DNA from: Euglena gracilis
Lineage: Eukaryota; Euglenida; Euglenophyceae; Euglenales
Direction of reading: 5' to 3'
Assembly (NCBI GenBank): GCA_039621445.1
Contig: CP154954.1
Coordinates: 20,198,642-20,262,641 of the forward strand
Length of the DNA stretch: 64,000 nt
A program made the translations under genes and the position numbers. The stretch's first letter is position 1; each line of letters begins with the position of its first letter. The notes beneath the pieces are model-generated. The model was not told the origin of the DNA. It worked only from the letters and a program-made list of their open reading frames with translations, and ran no database searches. This document shows, one piece after another, positions 32,201 to 42,962 of this stretch.

Positions 32201-33533
32201 ACCATACCATACCATACCATACCATACCATACCATACCATACCGTACCGTACCGTATCGTACCGTACCGTACCATACCATACCATACCATACCATACCAT
32301 ACCATACCATACCATACCATACCATACCATACCATACCATACCATACCATACCATACCATATCATACCATACTGTACCGTACCGTACCATACCATACCGT
32401 ACCGTACCGTACCGTACCGTACCGTACCGTACCATACCATACCATACCATACCATACCATACCATACCATACCATACCATACCATACCATACCATACCAT
32501 ACCATACCATACCATACCATACCATACCATACCATATCGTACCATACCATTCCATACCACACCACACCACACCACACCACACCACACCACACCATACCAT
32601 ACCATACCATACCATACCATACCATACCATACCATACCATACCATACCATACCATACCATACCATACCATACCATACCATACCATACCATACCATACCAT
32701 ACCATACCGTACCGTACCGTACCGTATCGTATCGTACCATACCATACCGTACCGTACCGTACCATACCATACCATACCATACCATACCATACCATACCAT
32801 ACCATACCATACCATACCATACCATACCATACCATACCATACCATACCATACCATACCATACCATACCATACCATACCATACCATACCATACCATACCAT
32901 ACCATACCATACCTACCATACCATACCATACCGTACCGTACCATACCATACCATACCATACCATACCATACCATACCATACCATACCATACCATACCATA
33001 CCATACCATACCATACCATACCGTACCGTATCGTATCGTATCGTACCATACCATACCATACCATACCTTACCATACCATACCATACCATACCATACCATA
33101 CCATACCATATCGTACCATACCATACCATACCATACCATACCATATCGTACCACACCACACCACACCATACCATACCATACCATATCACACTTTATGGCA
33201 GAGAACTTCATCCGCCTCCCGGAGCCAACGCTGCCCAGTGACAGCATCCCAAAGGGGGCCAGTGCCAACTTGAGCCACCTGCTGCAGCGCATGCTGGAGA
33301 AGGACGCCCTCATCCGCATCTCCCTCAATGAGATCAAGGACCGCCCGGGCCCCTTCCAGCATGGCTCATGGGCGAGGTGAGGACGCACTCTTATTTTGTC
33401 AACCCCGTGTGACTTTTGTCCGTCTGACCTATCTGACGTTCCAATTGTTGACCTCTTCCGTCCTGGCAGAGTACCCCCGAGGTCCAGCCAAGAGCCCGTT
33501 TCTTTCCAACCCCCTCCCTTCGATGAGCTCTGA
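29264..33533 (+). CDS. Ser/Thr protein kinase, CaMKK/SnAK-like, multi-exon
   Basis: Exons follow kinase subdomains in order. 29,264-29,368: MDEKGRDFVNEY, then the glycine loop GSGTYGTV. 29,584-29,667: YAVKVI with the ATP-site Lys, and an EAEILKKLN helix. 29,741-29,848: HPNVIQMYELMDD. 30,033-30,249: EFVADGAIM, EGLAYLHSMNIIHRDIKPDN. About 30,551-30,645: DFGVGMLFENEND, TEGTPFFLAP. About 30,743-30,829: YSGKSSDIWQLGITLF. About 31,161-31,245: VPFLAANQVALFNDIQQ. 33,202-33,376: LPEPTLPSDSIP, LLQRMLEKDALIRISLNEI. 33,470-33,533: tail ending DEL and stop. Lys, HRD and DFG catalytic residues are present. The hydrophobic order, TEGTP activation loop and IDD-type linker resemble CaMKK/LKB1-related kinases (plant SnAK/GRIK). 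Several junctions do not join cleanly in frame (for example before DFG), so sequencing errors or partial decay are possible. The last large intron holds the ACCAT array. Confidence 0.8.
31449..31812. repeat. GCGCACTTATTAGGGCAC repeat unit in a kinase intron
   Basis: The left edge CCCTTAATAAGTGC is mirrored at the right by GCACTTATTAGGGG. Three or more TGCGCACTTATTAGGGCAC units lie at the right and two related ones at the left. It looks like a small inverted-end element. No target duplication was found. Confidence 0.5.
31985..33190 (+). repeat. (ACCAT)n pentanucleotide array, about 1.2 kb, in a kinase intron
   Basis: About 240 pentamer units, mostly CATAC/ACCAT with blocks of ACCGT, ATCGT and ACCAC variants. 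The array is 5-bp periodic and stop-free in all plus frames and most minus frames, giving long Tyr/His/Thr/Ile/Pro or Val/Trp/Tyr/Gly/Met pseudo-proteins that are not genes. Its right edge lies about 12 bp before the CAG acceptor of kinase exon 33,202, so the array replaces the usual pyrimidine tract. Confidence 0.97.
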
Positions 33534-34299
33534 CTTCCTATTCAGCGCTTCAATTGTTACAGGGGTTAGGACTGAGGTTTCTGAATTTCTGGTCACAGGC
33601 CACACTGGCCCTCAGTCTCTAAAGCGCCACCATGAAGGAAAGAGACAGTTTTGGTACCTTTTTTTATACCCACCGCAAGATGAAACCAAGTTCTTTTGTT
33701 TCCCCTGTGCTTCACCCCCTGATAAGTGACCCGAAAACCCTGGTCTTGCCCCCCCCCCTGCATGGCAACTGCAACCGCTTTCAGTGAATTTCAACTGTAA
33801 CAAGGTTCAGTGAACTTCGAAAAGATGGCATTGCATTATTTGCCCAAACCCCCAAGCCAGTTTATTTGTTAGCTCCACGAGATCGGCCGCCCAAGTCAAA
33901 AATGTATGGCCCAACCCAGGGCATTCTTCAAGGGACGGGGCAAATATTTTGTTTTAAAATTTAAAGGTCCGCCCTTGGGCTAAATGCTGTCCACCTGCCG
34001 GTCTGGGGATTGAACTGGGTTGAAAACTAAAAAAAAAATAACAGAAAGCTTTAAAACACCTTTTCTGATATATTCAGTGGATGGACGATGGACCAAGGAT
34101 GCTAGAAATCAATTTTCCCCCAATGCCGACCTGTTTTCGCCGAAAAATGTCAATTTTTTCACCACTTTTTTTGCAAGGATTTTTTGTTGTTGAATGTGTC
34201 CGGATAGCAGAAAACAAGCACCTTAAACTTGAAGGTAGCCCTGGCCAAGCCCCAAAATTTTTGTTTCAAAAACGAGCTTTTGTTAATTGTGGCCAAACT
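33534..34299. other. Downstream of the kinase tail; no gene recognised
   Basis: 33,841-34,150 resembles 48,150-48,400 (shared ATTGAACTGGGTTGAAA-like and CCAAGGATGC phrases and a GACCTGTTTTCGCC phrase), a dispersed repeat with a weak B-box-like core. Nothing else is supported. Confidence 0.4.
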
Positions 34300-34430
34300 C
34301 AAATTTCCCCAGTCTGGTCGAACCCAGGTCGGGTTCCAGCCAGTGCACTATGTCTCATGGGGGAGGGGAGGACGGTCAGCAGGCCAGCCACTGAGCCATC
34401 CCAACCAGCCCAAATTTTCTGACCTCAAGG
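34300..34430 (-). repeat. tRNA-derived SINE-like sequence
   Basis: On the minus strand an A-box match TGGCTCAGTGG (about 34,391-34,401) is followed by a B-box match GGGTTCGACCAG (about 34,317-34,328). A to B spacing is longer than in a tRNA. A degenerate relative lies at 57,080-57,180, and B-box-like phrases occur at 33,985 and 48,230. No terminal repeat or tail was found. Confidence 0.4.
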
Positions 34431-34537
34431 CCACTGGGGGGGGGGGACTCTGGTGCATATTCGACAGGGGCAAGTGAGAGTCATTTTCTCAAAAAAAGAT
34501 CATGTGATACTGAACCGGAATTTTTTTTGCTCCGGAG

Positions 34538-34690
34538 ATTGAAGGCGACCGCTCACACCCCTGGGTCACGGGGGAGAACAGCCCCGTGCCGAACTCCATG
34601 CGCCTGGTGGCCGCCGCCTCCGCGGAGAGTCTGACGTACTCTGAGCCGCCCGTCGCCGGCTTCTTCTTGCGCCTCGTCCCTGTAGCGCAT
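34538..34690 (+). CDS. Candidate exon: kinase subdomain XI tail
   Basis: A T-rich tract and CCGGAG acceptor precede a frame reading IEGDRSHPWVTGENSPVP and then a Ser/Ala-rich tail. HPWVTGE is a strong subdomain XI signature and matches the end of plant SnAK kinases (HPWITGE). The main kinase model already ends with a divergent version of this region at 33,340-33,376. This may therefore be an alternative last exon or the relic of a second kinase copy. The minus strand is also open here. Confidence 0.45.
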
Positions 34691-34699
34691 AGGGATGGC

Positions 34700-35688
34700 A
34701 TCAAGCCAGGAACAGGATGAAATGAAGATTTCTGAGGCGCATCCTCCTTGGAAATGGGCAGCGTAGGAGCAAAGGGTGAGGAGATTGTTTTATTTGGCAA
34801 TGCTGATCCATTTTACACCAACTCCTGATGGCTGATGGGGCAAAGAAATCAATGCAAATACACACCCTCCCCCCAAGTGATACACCACCAGTTTATAATC
34901 TGGTCAGCCAATATAAGGCAAGGGGGGTGTTTTGGGGGGTTTTTCAAAATCAAAAATTGATTCCTCCTGACCCCCTTTTTTGCATTTACGGCTTTTTGCC
35001 CATTTGATGATTTTTTTTTTGAAGAAAATTTTCTGACCCTTTCGAATTTTTGCAATTTTTTGGGGGTCTTTTCTCCCTTTTCTTTCACTGCAGTGCTGAG
35101 GGAGGGGTGTTATCATTTGGTGAGCCGAAGTCTGTCCGTGTCGGCCAACCGTCCGTGTAAAGTGTCCCTGTCACCAAAGTGTCCCTGTGAAATGTCCCTG
35201 TGAGGAAAGTGTCCGTGTAAAGTGTCCACATAACCAAACTGCAGCCATGATGCTTCTTTTTGTTTGCTCAAAACAGTCCCCAGCCAAGACGTTTGGCCAA
35301 ACGGACCTTACTCAGCTTCCCTCGTTTTTGCGTTCCATTGTTCCTCGCCATTGTTCCTCGGCACCAAAATCATTTTTTTTCTGTGAGGATCCCAGTGCAA
35401 CTGAGCGGCAGAGAAGGAGCCACGCCTCAGGCCCACGCGGTCCCCCACAGAAGTCGTCAGCTATCGGAGCCAAGCCGCTGCGCTGTCCTCGGGAATTCCC
35501 TCGGAGAAGCCCGTTTTGTTCAATGCGTGCATGCTTCCGCCTGCCACCTGTCCACACGTCACGCCTCCAGCGCGGCTGGCAGTTCCTGAGGTTTGGGCCC
35601 TTCCCCCCCCCCATTTCTGACCACCATCAGGTTGCTCACGGGCTTGTGCCAGAGCCGAGGCTGGCGACCCATCCCTGTTGCTGTTCAG
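34700..35688. other. Region upstream of the receiver exon
   Basis: 34,850-35,090 is A/T-rich. 35,130-35,230 has six AAGTGTCCNTGT tandem phrases of about 16-18 bp. 35,390-35,610 is GC-rich, open in more than one frame and lies between CAG-type acceptors and a GAG|GTTTGG donor-like site. It may hold an upstream exon of the receiver gene, but the frame cannot be chosen. Confidence 0.35.
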
Positions 35689-38600
35689 GCGCCAGCCCAT
35701 CCAGTGCACACCCGTGCCAGAGGCTTGCCAGCATCCTGATTGTGGAGGACGTGTTCCTTCAACGGAGCATTTGCCGCAAAATCATGGAGTCCATCGTTGA
35801 GGGACAGCTCACCGTCCAAGGCTGACCCCTCACCCTCTGACCCTGGATCGGTGTCCGGTGGGCTGCTTGTTTGTTCGGTCAGCCCCGCGTACAAATTGAA
35901 GAAGTTGAAGGATCTTTCACAATTTTGGGTCTCTGCATCATCTCTCTCTTGCATTCCCCATCACTGCCTCCGTTTTGGAGCCATTCGCATTACACGTGAT
36001 TGTTCGATGGACTTCAATCCATTTCTTGATTCATGCACACTTTCACTGATTCTCACTCAGAAAGTTTTTCTCCGTTGGGGGGTGTTCAGGTCATGAAGAA
36101 ACTTGAATAGACCGAAGCAGAATGTTACTCAATATCCTGAGTTATGTTGCTGAATGTCCTGATAACACCTGCCCACAGAGTTATCAAGAGTGGGTGGGTG
36201 GTTCGGGGCTGCCGGACCCCCTCTGGGTGGGGCAATCACGCACACACAATCACACACACACACACACAGGAGGAGCATAAACCCTCCCCCCAAATAATAC
36301 GCCCCCCCCCCCAAATACCTCCCCCCCACGGGGTCCGACTGCGGCGACCGAGTTAATCCCCCAACCCCAATCTCGCGCCAACGACCCGGACTTTGACCTG
36401 AAAATGTTGGTAAAAATCACAATCTCTGACAACAAATTGCGAAAAAAAATCGGGGTTTCTGGATTATCTGGCCTCCAAAAATGCCGAATTTCACGAGAAG
36501 GTTCAAAACATGACCCCAAAGGGCGGTTTTTAGTGCTATTTTGGGTCCTACAGGACTTCGAAAAATTTCGAACATTTTGGGATGCTATCACCCCCCCCCC
36601 AAACAATACCCCCCCCCCCTCGGGCCGGGACTTCGGCTGAAAAAAATAACACCCCGGGAAGTATTGTTTGGGGGGGTTTAGCTTATTTTACACACCGAAT
36701 TTTGTGGAGGGTACCCAACCCCCCACCTACAGGCTGTGGTGGTGGTGTGTGCGGAACCTTCTCGGAGCTCCTCAGGTGTCTAATTTTGTACACAGGCCAC
36801 AATTCTGTGCACGCTACATGGCGTGGCACTCACATGAACAACAAGAATCAACATGCACACATAAAAATTGAGAGACAACAGGATTCATGTTGTGAATGAA
36901 AGGGATCGATTTTTTGGGTGGGTGCGTGGCGGGTACTTGAAAAGAGTCGGTGGGTTGTACCCAGGATATGGTGCCCAACCCCCTGGAGGCCACTAAGTGG
37001 ATGACACCTATTTGTGGTCGAAGTCCAGATCACTCCTTTGGCAAAGCCTGCAAAGCCTTGGCAATGTGTCTCGGTGGCAGGATTTGGTGGAATTTTTCCG
37101 GTATGTGGTACGGCAGTCCAAATTCCGCAAGTCCTTTTCGGAGGATAAAAAAAGTTTCAAAAAACTGCCAATTATGCAAAAGATCGAACTTTTAGTCCTA
37201 ACTTTGAGCTGGCCGGCCCCTTTTCTGACCCATTTTGGCCTATTTTTGCCCCTCGAAAGCCAAAAATGCGTCACCGTCTTGCGGCTGCGAAATAATAAAT
37301 GAAACTGGTCCATGGGTCACTTTGCTATTCTTGGAGACGTCGCCCAGAACAAAACCCCCCGAATGGCTTAGGCGGCGCAAATTGCCCAATTTTTTTTCAA
37401 TTTCTGTGCGTATGAGGTGCGCGGGTTTCCGCTTACGATACCCCACCTGTTTGTACTCAAAATTTTGAGAGGGTGACACCAGCACAAAAATTTGGTTGGC
37501 TTTGGATCCATTTTAGGCATTTTGACAAAGTGACGATTTTGAAAATTTATGGTCATTTTAGGGGGGTTTTGGAAAACACCCCCCTGGAATGGCTTGAAAT
37601 TTTGAAAAACAGAAAACGGTGGGAGAACACCTGGCCTCCGGAGCCCCGGTTGTTTGGCGATGCTACCGGACACCCCTGTGGAGGGGGGTGACACGGTGTT
37701 GCAGGCGAAGAAGAGGCAACCGCCTAAGCAACCCGCGCATTTTTGAACCATTTGTGAGTCCCGAGGTCCAGTGATGGGGGAGGTGAACGGACAACACTGC
37801 CTAAAAGATGCTATAATTTCTGGAAGAGACATGTTAGGCGGCAAACCGCGCAAAACTTGTTTTTGTGGTGAAGAGATGCTGCCCTACGGAGGGGACTGGG
37901 CTGGGAATAACGGTAAAAATGAGGTTAGGCGGTTTACCGCGTAAAGCAGTGATGATCTCTCAGGCGGAAACCTGCGCAGAAGGGTTTCAGAATGGGAACA
38001 GTTCGTGTTTGTCGATGACATGTGGGAGCGGGAAGTGGGAACGCGCTGAAACCTCCAGAAGTCAGTCATCACGTGAAGTTTTTAATGAACAAGTTTGGGG
38101 GAGAGGGAGGGGGACTTTCAGGCGTTATTGAACGATAGCAGTGTGCGGTTATCCGCGTATTTCGTTTTTATTTTGCGCGGGTTTCCGCCCAGATGAGGTT
38201 TGGGCGGAAACCCGCGTGCAGCTTGTTGCTGTCCTGATGGGTTGTGTTTGTGATGTTTTGGTGTCCCGAAGTGTCTGTGTCGGTGGTCGGTGTCGGCGGC
38301 ACAATGTTTGAAAGCTGGGCAGGACAGGTTGAAAGGAAGCTGTGGCTGCTGCATCGGGACAGCAAGCACCCGAGCAGGCGGAAACCCGCCTGGCATTTGA
38401 GCAGGAGGTGTGCACCCTCCTCTCCAACGAGGAGGCGGTAATGTTCCCCCTGGCTAGCGGTGAAGGTGTTGTCTGCAGGGAGAGCAGTGGAATGCATGTG
38501 TCAGTTTCCAGGTCAGGTGAGCTGCGGTGGAGGTGATATTTTGTTACTGTCCCGAAAAACAGCCAAAAAGCCGAGGTTGATTTCTCAGGAGGAACAAAAG

Positions 38601-41350
38601 CACCTCCCAGGGCCCTCCACTTGGAACCGAACAGTGTTGATGGCCCAAAATCAGGGTTTGGGAAAGAAGTGATTCAAGATATGGACGGAGAAACGCCTGT
38701 TTCAGCAGCTGGTGGCAGCAATCGAAAAATTTTGTAGGGTTTTCGGAAGGAGTTCTCCAAGTTCTGAAAAATTAAAGGCCATTGTAATTGTTTTTTGAAA
38801 GAGTTTTACAGCATTTTTCCTTTGAAAGGCTGCAGTTTTTGCTGAAATTGAGACAAAATGCCCCAAACACCTCTTTTTTCTGACTCTTCCTCCTTCGGGG
38901 TCGGCAACATGCCTCCGGAGGAGGCAACAGTGGTCTCCACCGTCAGAAGCCGTGTGGAAGGGGGGTAAACCAGAAGGCGGTCGTTCTCAACCAACGTCGG
39001 GTCGATGTTTGACCCGATGCATCTGGCTTCCATCCATGTAACCACTCTCAACACAAGTGTGTCCGGCCTTTTTGGATACCGTGCCCAAGTTTAAGGGCTG
39101 GCCGTCTCTCCTCGTTTGGTCAAACCCTGCTGGTGCAATCTCCTCTCCCTGGTTTCCATAAACCTCCACCCCTCAAACTCACCACAACACACCAGACACC
39201 ATTCAGTTGCAAACTGCCTGGCGACCTGGCAACAAAGTCTGTCGTCGGTGACTCCGCAAAGATTCACCTCTGTGATTGGTGTCACGAGTAGGGTTGCAAG
39301 ACTTTGCAAACAAACCAGCAGAGTTCATTTCCAGGGTGGTTTCCATCTTCCCCCCCCCCACCCCATCGTCCACAAATGCTTTGCTTTTTCTGCCCACCCT
39401 TAACCCGGTCAGGCGGTTTCCCGCCTGACTTCTCTGACCTCACAGCTGGTATGCCCCCCCCCCATGCCTCCTACTAATCATCAACTGTTTGTGTTATTGT
39501 ACGCGGTGATCCGCGTACCATGCTTTGTTTTCACTTTTACCTGGTAATCCGCGTACAAGTTTATTCTACACGGATAACCGCCTAAACATTTAACTCTGTC
39601 GTCTGTCACCTCTTGTTTCGTTTTACGCGGTTATCCGCACACACTTGTATTATGCATTCGTTTCTCAAATACTGTTAATAACATAAACCATGAAGACACA
39701 CAGCCCTGTGTCACACCCATTCAAAGTCGGTGTTTTTCAACCCATTTCAAACAGTTCCAGTACATCCCCAACTCACACAATTCACACACAATCGGAAATC
39801 GTTTGTGCGGAATACCGCGCAAAACCACTTTCAAAAAATTTTGGCCCAAAGCTGCCACACACCCCCCTGAACCTAAAATTTTGTGCCCTTTTAGGGGGGT
39901 TTCAAAACAGCCAAAAAACGTCAAAAAACACAAAAATCGTTTGGGCAATTTGCGCCGTCTAAGAATGGTTTTTCTGGGCAACCTTGAGTCCCCATTGCTT
40001 TTCTGCGGGGCAATGCCCTGTCCCCCCCCCTCTAACGCTGACCCACGCCGCGTCGGACCCATGAGACCCAAGGCTCCCAGCCCCGTCGACCCTCTGATTC
40101 AAGGGAGCCTTGCGCCCATCGACGAGGCGGCTGATGGTGGGGCGGCGGTCGCCTTCTGCCGGACCCACTTCTACCACCTCATCCTGATGGACATCCACCT
40201 GCCCAGGGCAGCCCTCGCCCCCCCCCCCCCCCGGTGGTGCTGGAACAGACCCCCTGTCCCCCCCCACAGGCAAAGCCGCCAAGGTTCGCTTCATGTCGTG
40301 TGGCATGGCATTGGTTAAGGTGTGCCCGACTGGGTGTTTTGGAATGATGGATTGGTACTTGGCCGCAGACAACTCCCCCTGGGGATAGGGTCGGGTTATT
40401 TGCCCATCTGGCGCCTTTGACGCCAGAAAGTTTTGGTAAATTTGACCAAAGTCCGTTAATTTTGAGCCATTTTATCTGTTGATTTTGATCCATTTTAATC
40501 CCAGTGGCCAGAGTGACCGACGACGGGTCGGAAGTGAGTCCCCCTCCCCGGGGGGACTTCACGAGCAATGGTACGGCTGTGCCCCCCCCCCCCACACGTC
40601 CCGACCCAACGGCCCTGCCAACGCCGGGGCTCAACGGCTTCGAGGCCACCGTCCAAATCCGCACGCTGCAGCGGGAGCGCGGCGACGGCCTCGTGAGCCT
40701 CATCGTGGGGCTGACTGGCAGCCAGGCCCCACCGTCGCCCCCCTCCCCCCCCCCCCCGCCGAGGGTTCGACTGGGAGAGGGCGGGGGAATGGCCTCGCTC
40801 CCGGCGGGGGGGGGGACCTGATAATTCCCTACTAATAATAGGATGGTGCTGCCTGAACTGAGAGCCGAGAATCAGAAACAGTTCCTAACTTCTGTCAATG
40901 AGAAGAATACTCCCACCTCCGCGCTGGCTGACCTCTCCATATACGATCTCCCACCCCCCGCGGATGGCTGGTTGGCTGGCGCCGAAGGAATCAGGCGCGA
41001 ATTGCCCATTTTTTCCCCCAATTTCTCTGTTTGGGGTTTGCGGGTTTCCACTTACGGCACCCTACCCGTTTGGGTTGGGAATGGGTCTGTTTTAGGCAAA
41101 AAAAAATGCTGATTTTGTAAATTTATGGCGCTTTAGGGGGGGGGGGCTGGCAACCCAGAACGCCCTGGAAAGTTGAAACACACAAAACCGGCAGAGCACA
41201 CCTGGCCTCCGGAGAAGAAGGAGGGTCCTGCAGGAGACACCCACGAGAGCGTGCCGAGCGTGGGGCACAGCAGCGGGATGAACGAGGTGCTGTGGAAACC
41301 CGCCACCCCGGCGTCCATGCGCCAGCTCTGCGTCAAGTATGACATCCCGC
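35689..41350 (+). CDS. Response-regulator receiver-domain protein, four exons
   Basis: Exon 1 (35,689 or 35,721 to 35,820) carries LASILIVEDVFLQRS, with the acidic-pocket Glu-Asp. Exon 2 (40,104-40,203) carries EAADGGAAVAF and LILMDIHLP, with the phospho-acceptor Asp. Exon 3 (40,620-40,717) carries GLNGFEATVQIR and SLIVGLTG, with the conserved Thr. Exon 4 (41,234 to about 41,350) carries SGMNEVLWKPATPASM, with the conserved Lys-Pro. All five active-site positions of a CheY-like receiver are present in order over about 125 residues, so it should accept phosphate from a histidine kinase or phosphotransfer protein. The 1/2 and 3/4 introns fit GC-AG. The 2/3 junction fits the family only if placed inside a CCTGCC repeat. 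The rest of the protein (output domain or hybrid kinase) was not identified. A 2.6-kb element occupies intron 1. Confidence 0.8.
36230..36270 (+). repeat. (AC)n microsatellite
   Basis: Short interrupted CA/CACACA run. It is followed by C-run DNA (36,285-36,340) and, at 36,590-36,620, further C runs. Confidence 0.8.
37368..39962. mobile_element. 2.6-kb inverted-end element rich in GCGG-N4-CCGC
   Basis: Left end TTAGGCGGCGCAAATTGCCC (37,368) and right end the reverse complement of TTAGACGGCGCAAATTGCCC (to 39,962), 21 bp with one mismatch. The flanks GAATGG are identical on both sides. Subterminal blocks also mirror each other: a GGGGGGTTTTGGAAAACA-like block near 37,560 against 39,885-39,910. 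Inside are eleven exact GCGGN4CCGC sites. No transposase motif was found; short frames inside are unassigned. It sits in intron 1 of the receiver gene. A left-end relative is at 40,985-41,215. Confidence 0.7.
40985..41215 (+). repeat. Left-end relative of the 37,368 element, in receiver intron 3
   Basis: GGCGCGAATTGCCCATTTTT, TGCGGGTTTCCACTTACG, AAATTTATGGCGCTTTAGGG and CACCTGGCCTCCGGAG follow the same order as 37,371-37,640. It therefore represents a second, one-ended copy. Confidence 0.6.
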
Positions 41351-41946
41351 GGAGGCGGGCCCCGGCTGCTGGGAATCTGTTGCCTCGGCAACCGTTGCTG
41401 GGGTGGGGGAGAACCAGGACTGAACAACAAATCTTTTGAATCCCTTTGAACCCCGAGGGCGGGTTGCGCCCCCCCCCCGCCAAATCTGGTGGGGAGTCCG
41501 ACCACCCCCGACCCCCTTCCTCCAACACCCCTGAACTTTTTTTCTAGGGGCGATAATTTTCCGCACCGAAGGAGTTTTTCTTTGCAACTTGCAACGTGCC
41601 ATATGTTGTGTGTGGGGGGACCCACCCACCACTCCTTCCCATACAGCTCTGGGGACAGGCATTTTTTTTTAAAAGCCAAACTCCACCCTATCCCCAGGGG
41701 GGTGGGGGTTTCCAGCCAGCACCCCAGCGGGGCTGCGAACCCCCCGGTCGGGAAATTCCCTGCCTGGGAAGATCTAAACTGATAAACAGCACCAATGGGA
41801 AATCGCAACTGCCAGACCGACATCCTTCCCGCCTGCTCTTTGGCGCGCCGGCGGGTCCTGAGGCGGGGATGGGAAGCCCCCTCGCCCCGGGGCTGGCGCC
41901 AACGCCGGTGGCCGTCTCGCCGGGCTGCGGGACAGCCCCGCCGCAG

Positions 41947-42087
41947 GTTTCAAGCCGCGGGCGCTGCTCAAGAACGGCCCGCGGGACATGAAGAAGCGTG
42001 GCCATGCCACCATCACGGCGTACGAGAAGTTCCTCCGCAAGAAGGGGGAGGAGTTCGCCGAGGCGTCCCGCGCTGGCTGCAGCCGGG
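41947..42087 (+). CDS. Candidate exon, unknown protein
   Basis: A CCGCAG acceptor is followed by a 47-codon frame with strongly protein-like, basic composition (FKPRALLKNGPRDMKKRGHA, then TITAYEKFLRKKGEEFAEAS) and closes near CCGG|GTCCAG. It is GC-rich in third positions like the receiver exons. It could be the next exon of that gene or another gene. No family recognised. Confidence 0.45.
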
Positions 42088-42518
42088 TCCAGTTTGCGCG
42101 CGCATGTGTGCGTGTGCGTGCTCATGAGTTGCGTTTGTTTGCACGTTTATATGACTTGCTTAAATTGAAACACACATCTTTTAGGATTTCTTCGAGCACT
42201 TCAGGGGTCATCAGGTCTTGCACCACCTCGGAATATCATTTGTGAAACACCTCTGGTGGAAGGAATATAAATGAACTTTATGTGCCGAGAATGGGTCATT
42301 TAGGTACGTGTGCCTGTGCGTGCATGTGTGCGACTTGCACGCGCTTGTGTGCAGTCTGTACGGGAATCCCCGCAACCCTATGGGTGGTTGGTGGGAGGTC
42401 GACACCTCCCCCCATCGTGGTGGTAGGGGGGTGTCTGACCCCACCAGGCGTTCCCGTATTTCTGGGGGGCGCCGATTTTTAGGTCGAAATTTTCCTTTGG
42501 CGCCTTTTGCCTTTGCGC

Positions 42519-42962
42519 CAGGGTTCGATATAAGGAGGGCGTACATGGTTTAGGTGGGGGGGGTGTCCCCCCCCGCCCCCCCCCCCCCCTCCTGGCCCGC
42601 GGGGGGGGGGTCCGGCCCCCCCCCCCCCCCCACCTGCAAGGGGGGTCCGGACCGACCCTCGGGGGCAAAAATTGACCCCCCCCCAAAAGGGTCAATTTTT
42701 TCCTCCGGCGCTTCGCGCCGAAAATTTTTTGCATTTTTGGCACATTTTTGCCCAAAAAGTGCCCAAAATGGCACTTTTGGTCGTTTTGGGGGGTCAAAAA
42801 TTTTCGGCCCGGCGCTTTGCGCCGGGCCGAAAATTCGGCCACCCTGACCGCGCACCTGTTTAGGTGGGGGGGGTGTCCCCCCCCACCCCCCCCCCCCCCT
42901 GGCCCGCAGGGGGGGGGGGACGGGCCACCCCCCCCCCCCACCTGTCCTTATATCGAACCCTG
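42519..42962. mobile_element. hAT-like MITE, 444 bp, 8-bp target duplication
   Basis: Left end CAGGGTTCGATATAAGGA and right end its exact reverse complement (18 bp), flanked by identical octamers CTTTGCGC (42,511-42,518 and 42,963-42,970). The body is symmetrical: GTTTAGGTGGGGG...C-run modules occur twice. It also contains GGCGC hairpins, one at 42,801-42,833 with 15-base arms. It has no coding capacity. CAG ends and an 8-bp duplication fit hAT. Confidence 0.92.

Noticed and set aside
31976-33241. A 421-codon plus frame and several 200-300-codon minus frames of Tyr/His/Thr/Ile/Pro or Val/Trp/Tyr/Gly/Met
   Set aside because: They are translations of the ACCAT pentamer array, which contains no stop codons in most frames.
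37368-39962. CRISPR-like array because of regularly recurring palindromes
   Set aside because: The motif is only 12 bp, spacing is irregular (27 bp to over 1 kb) and the context is eukaryotic.
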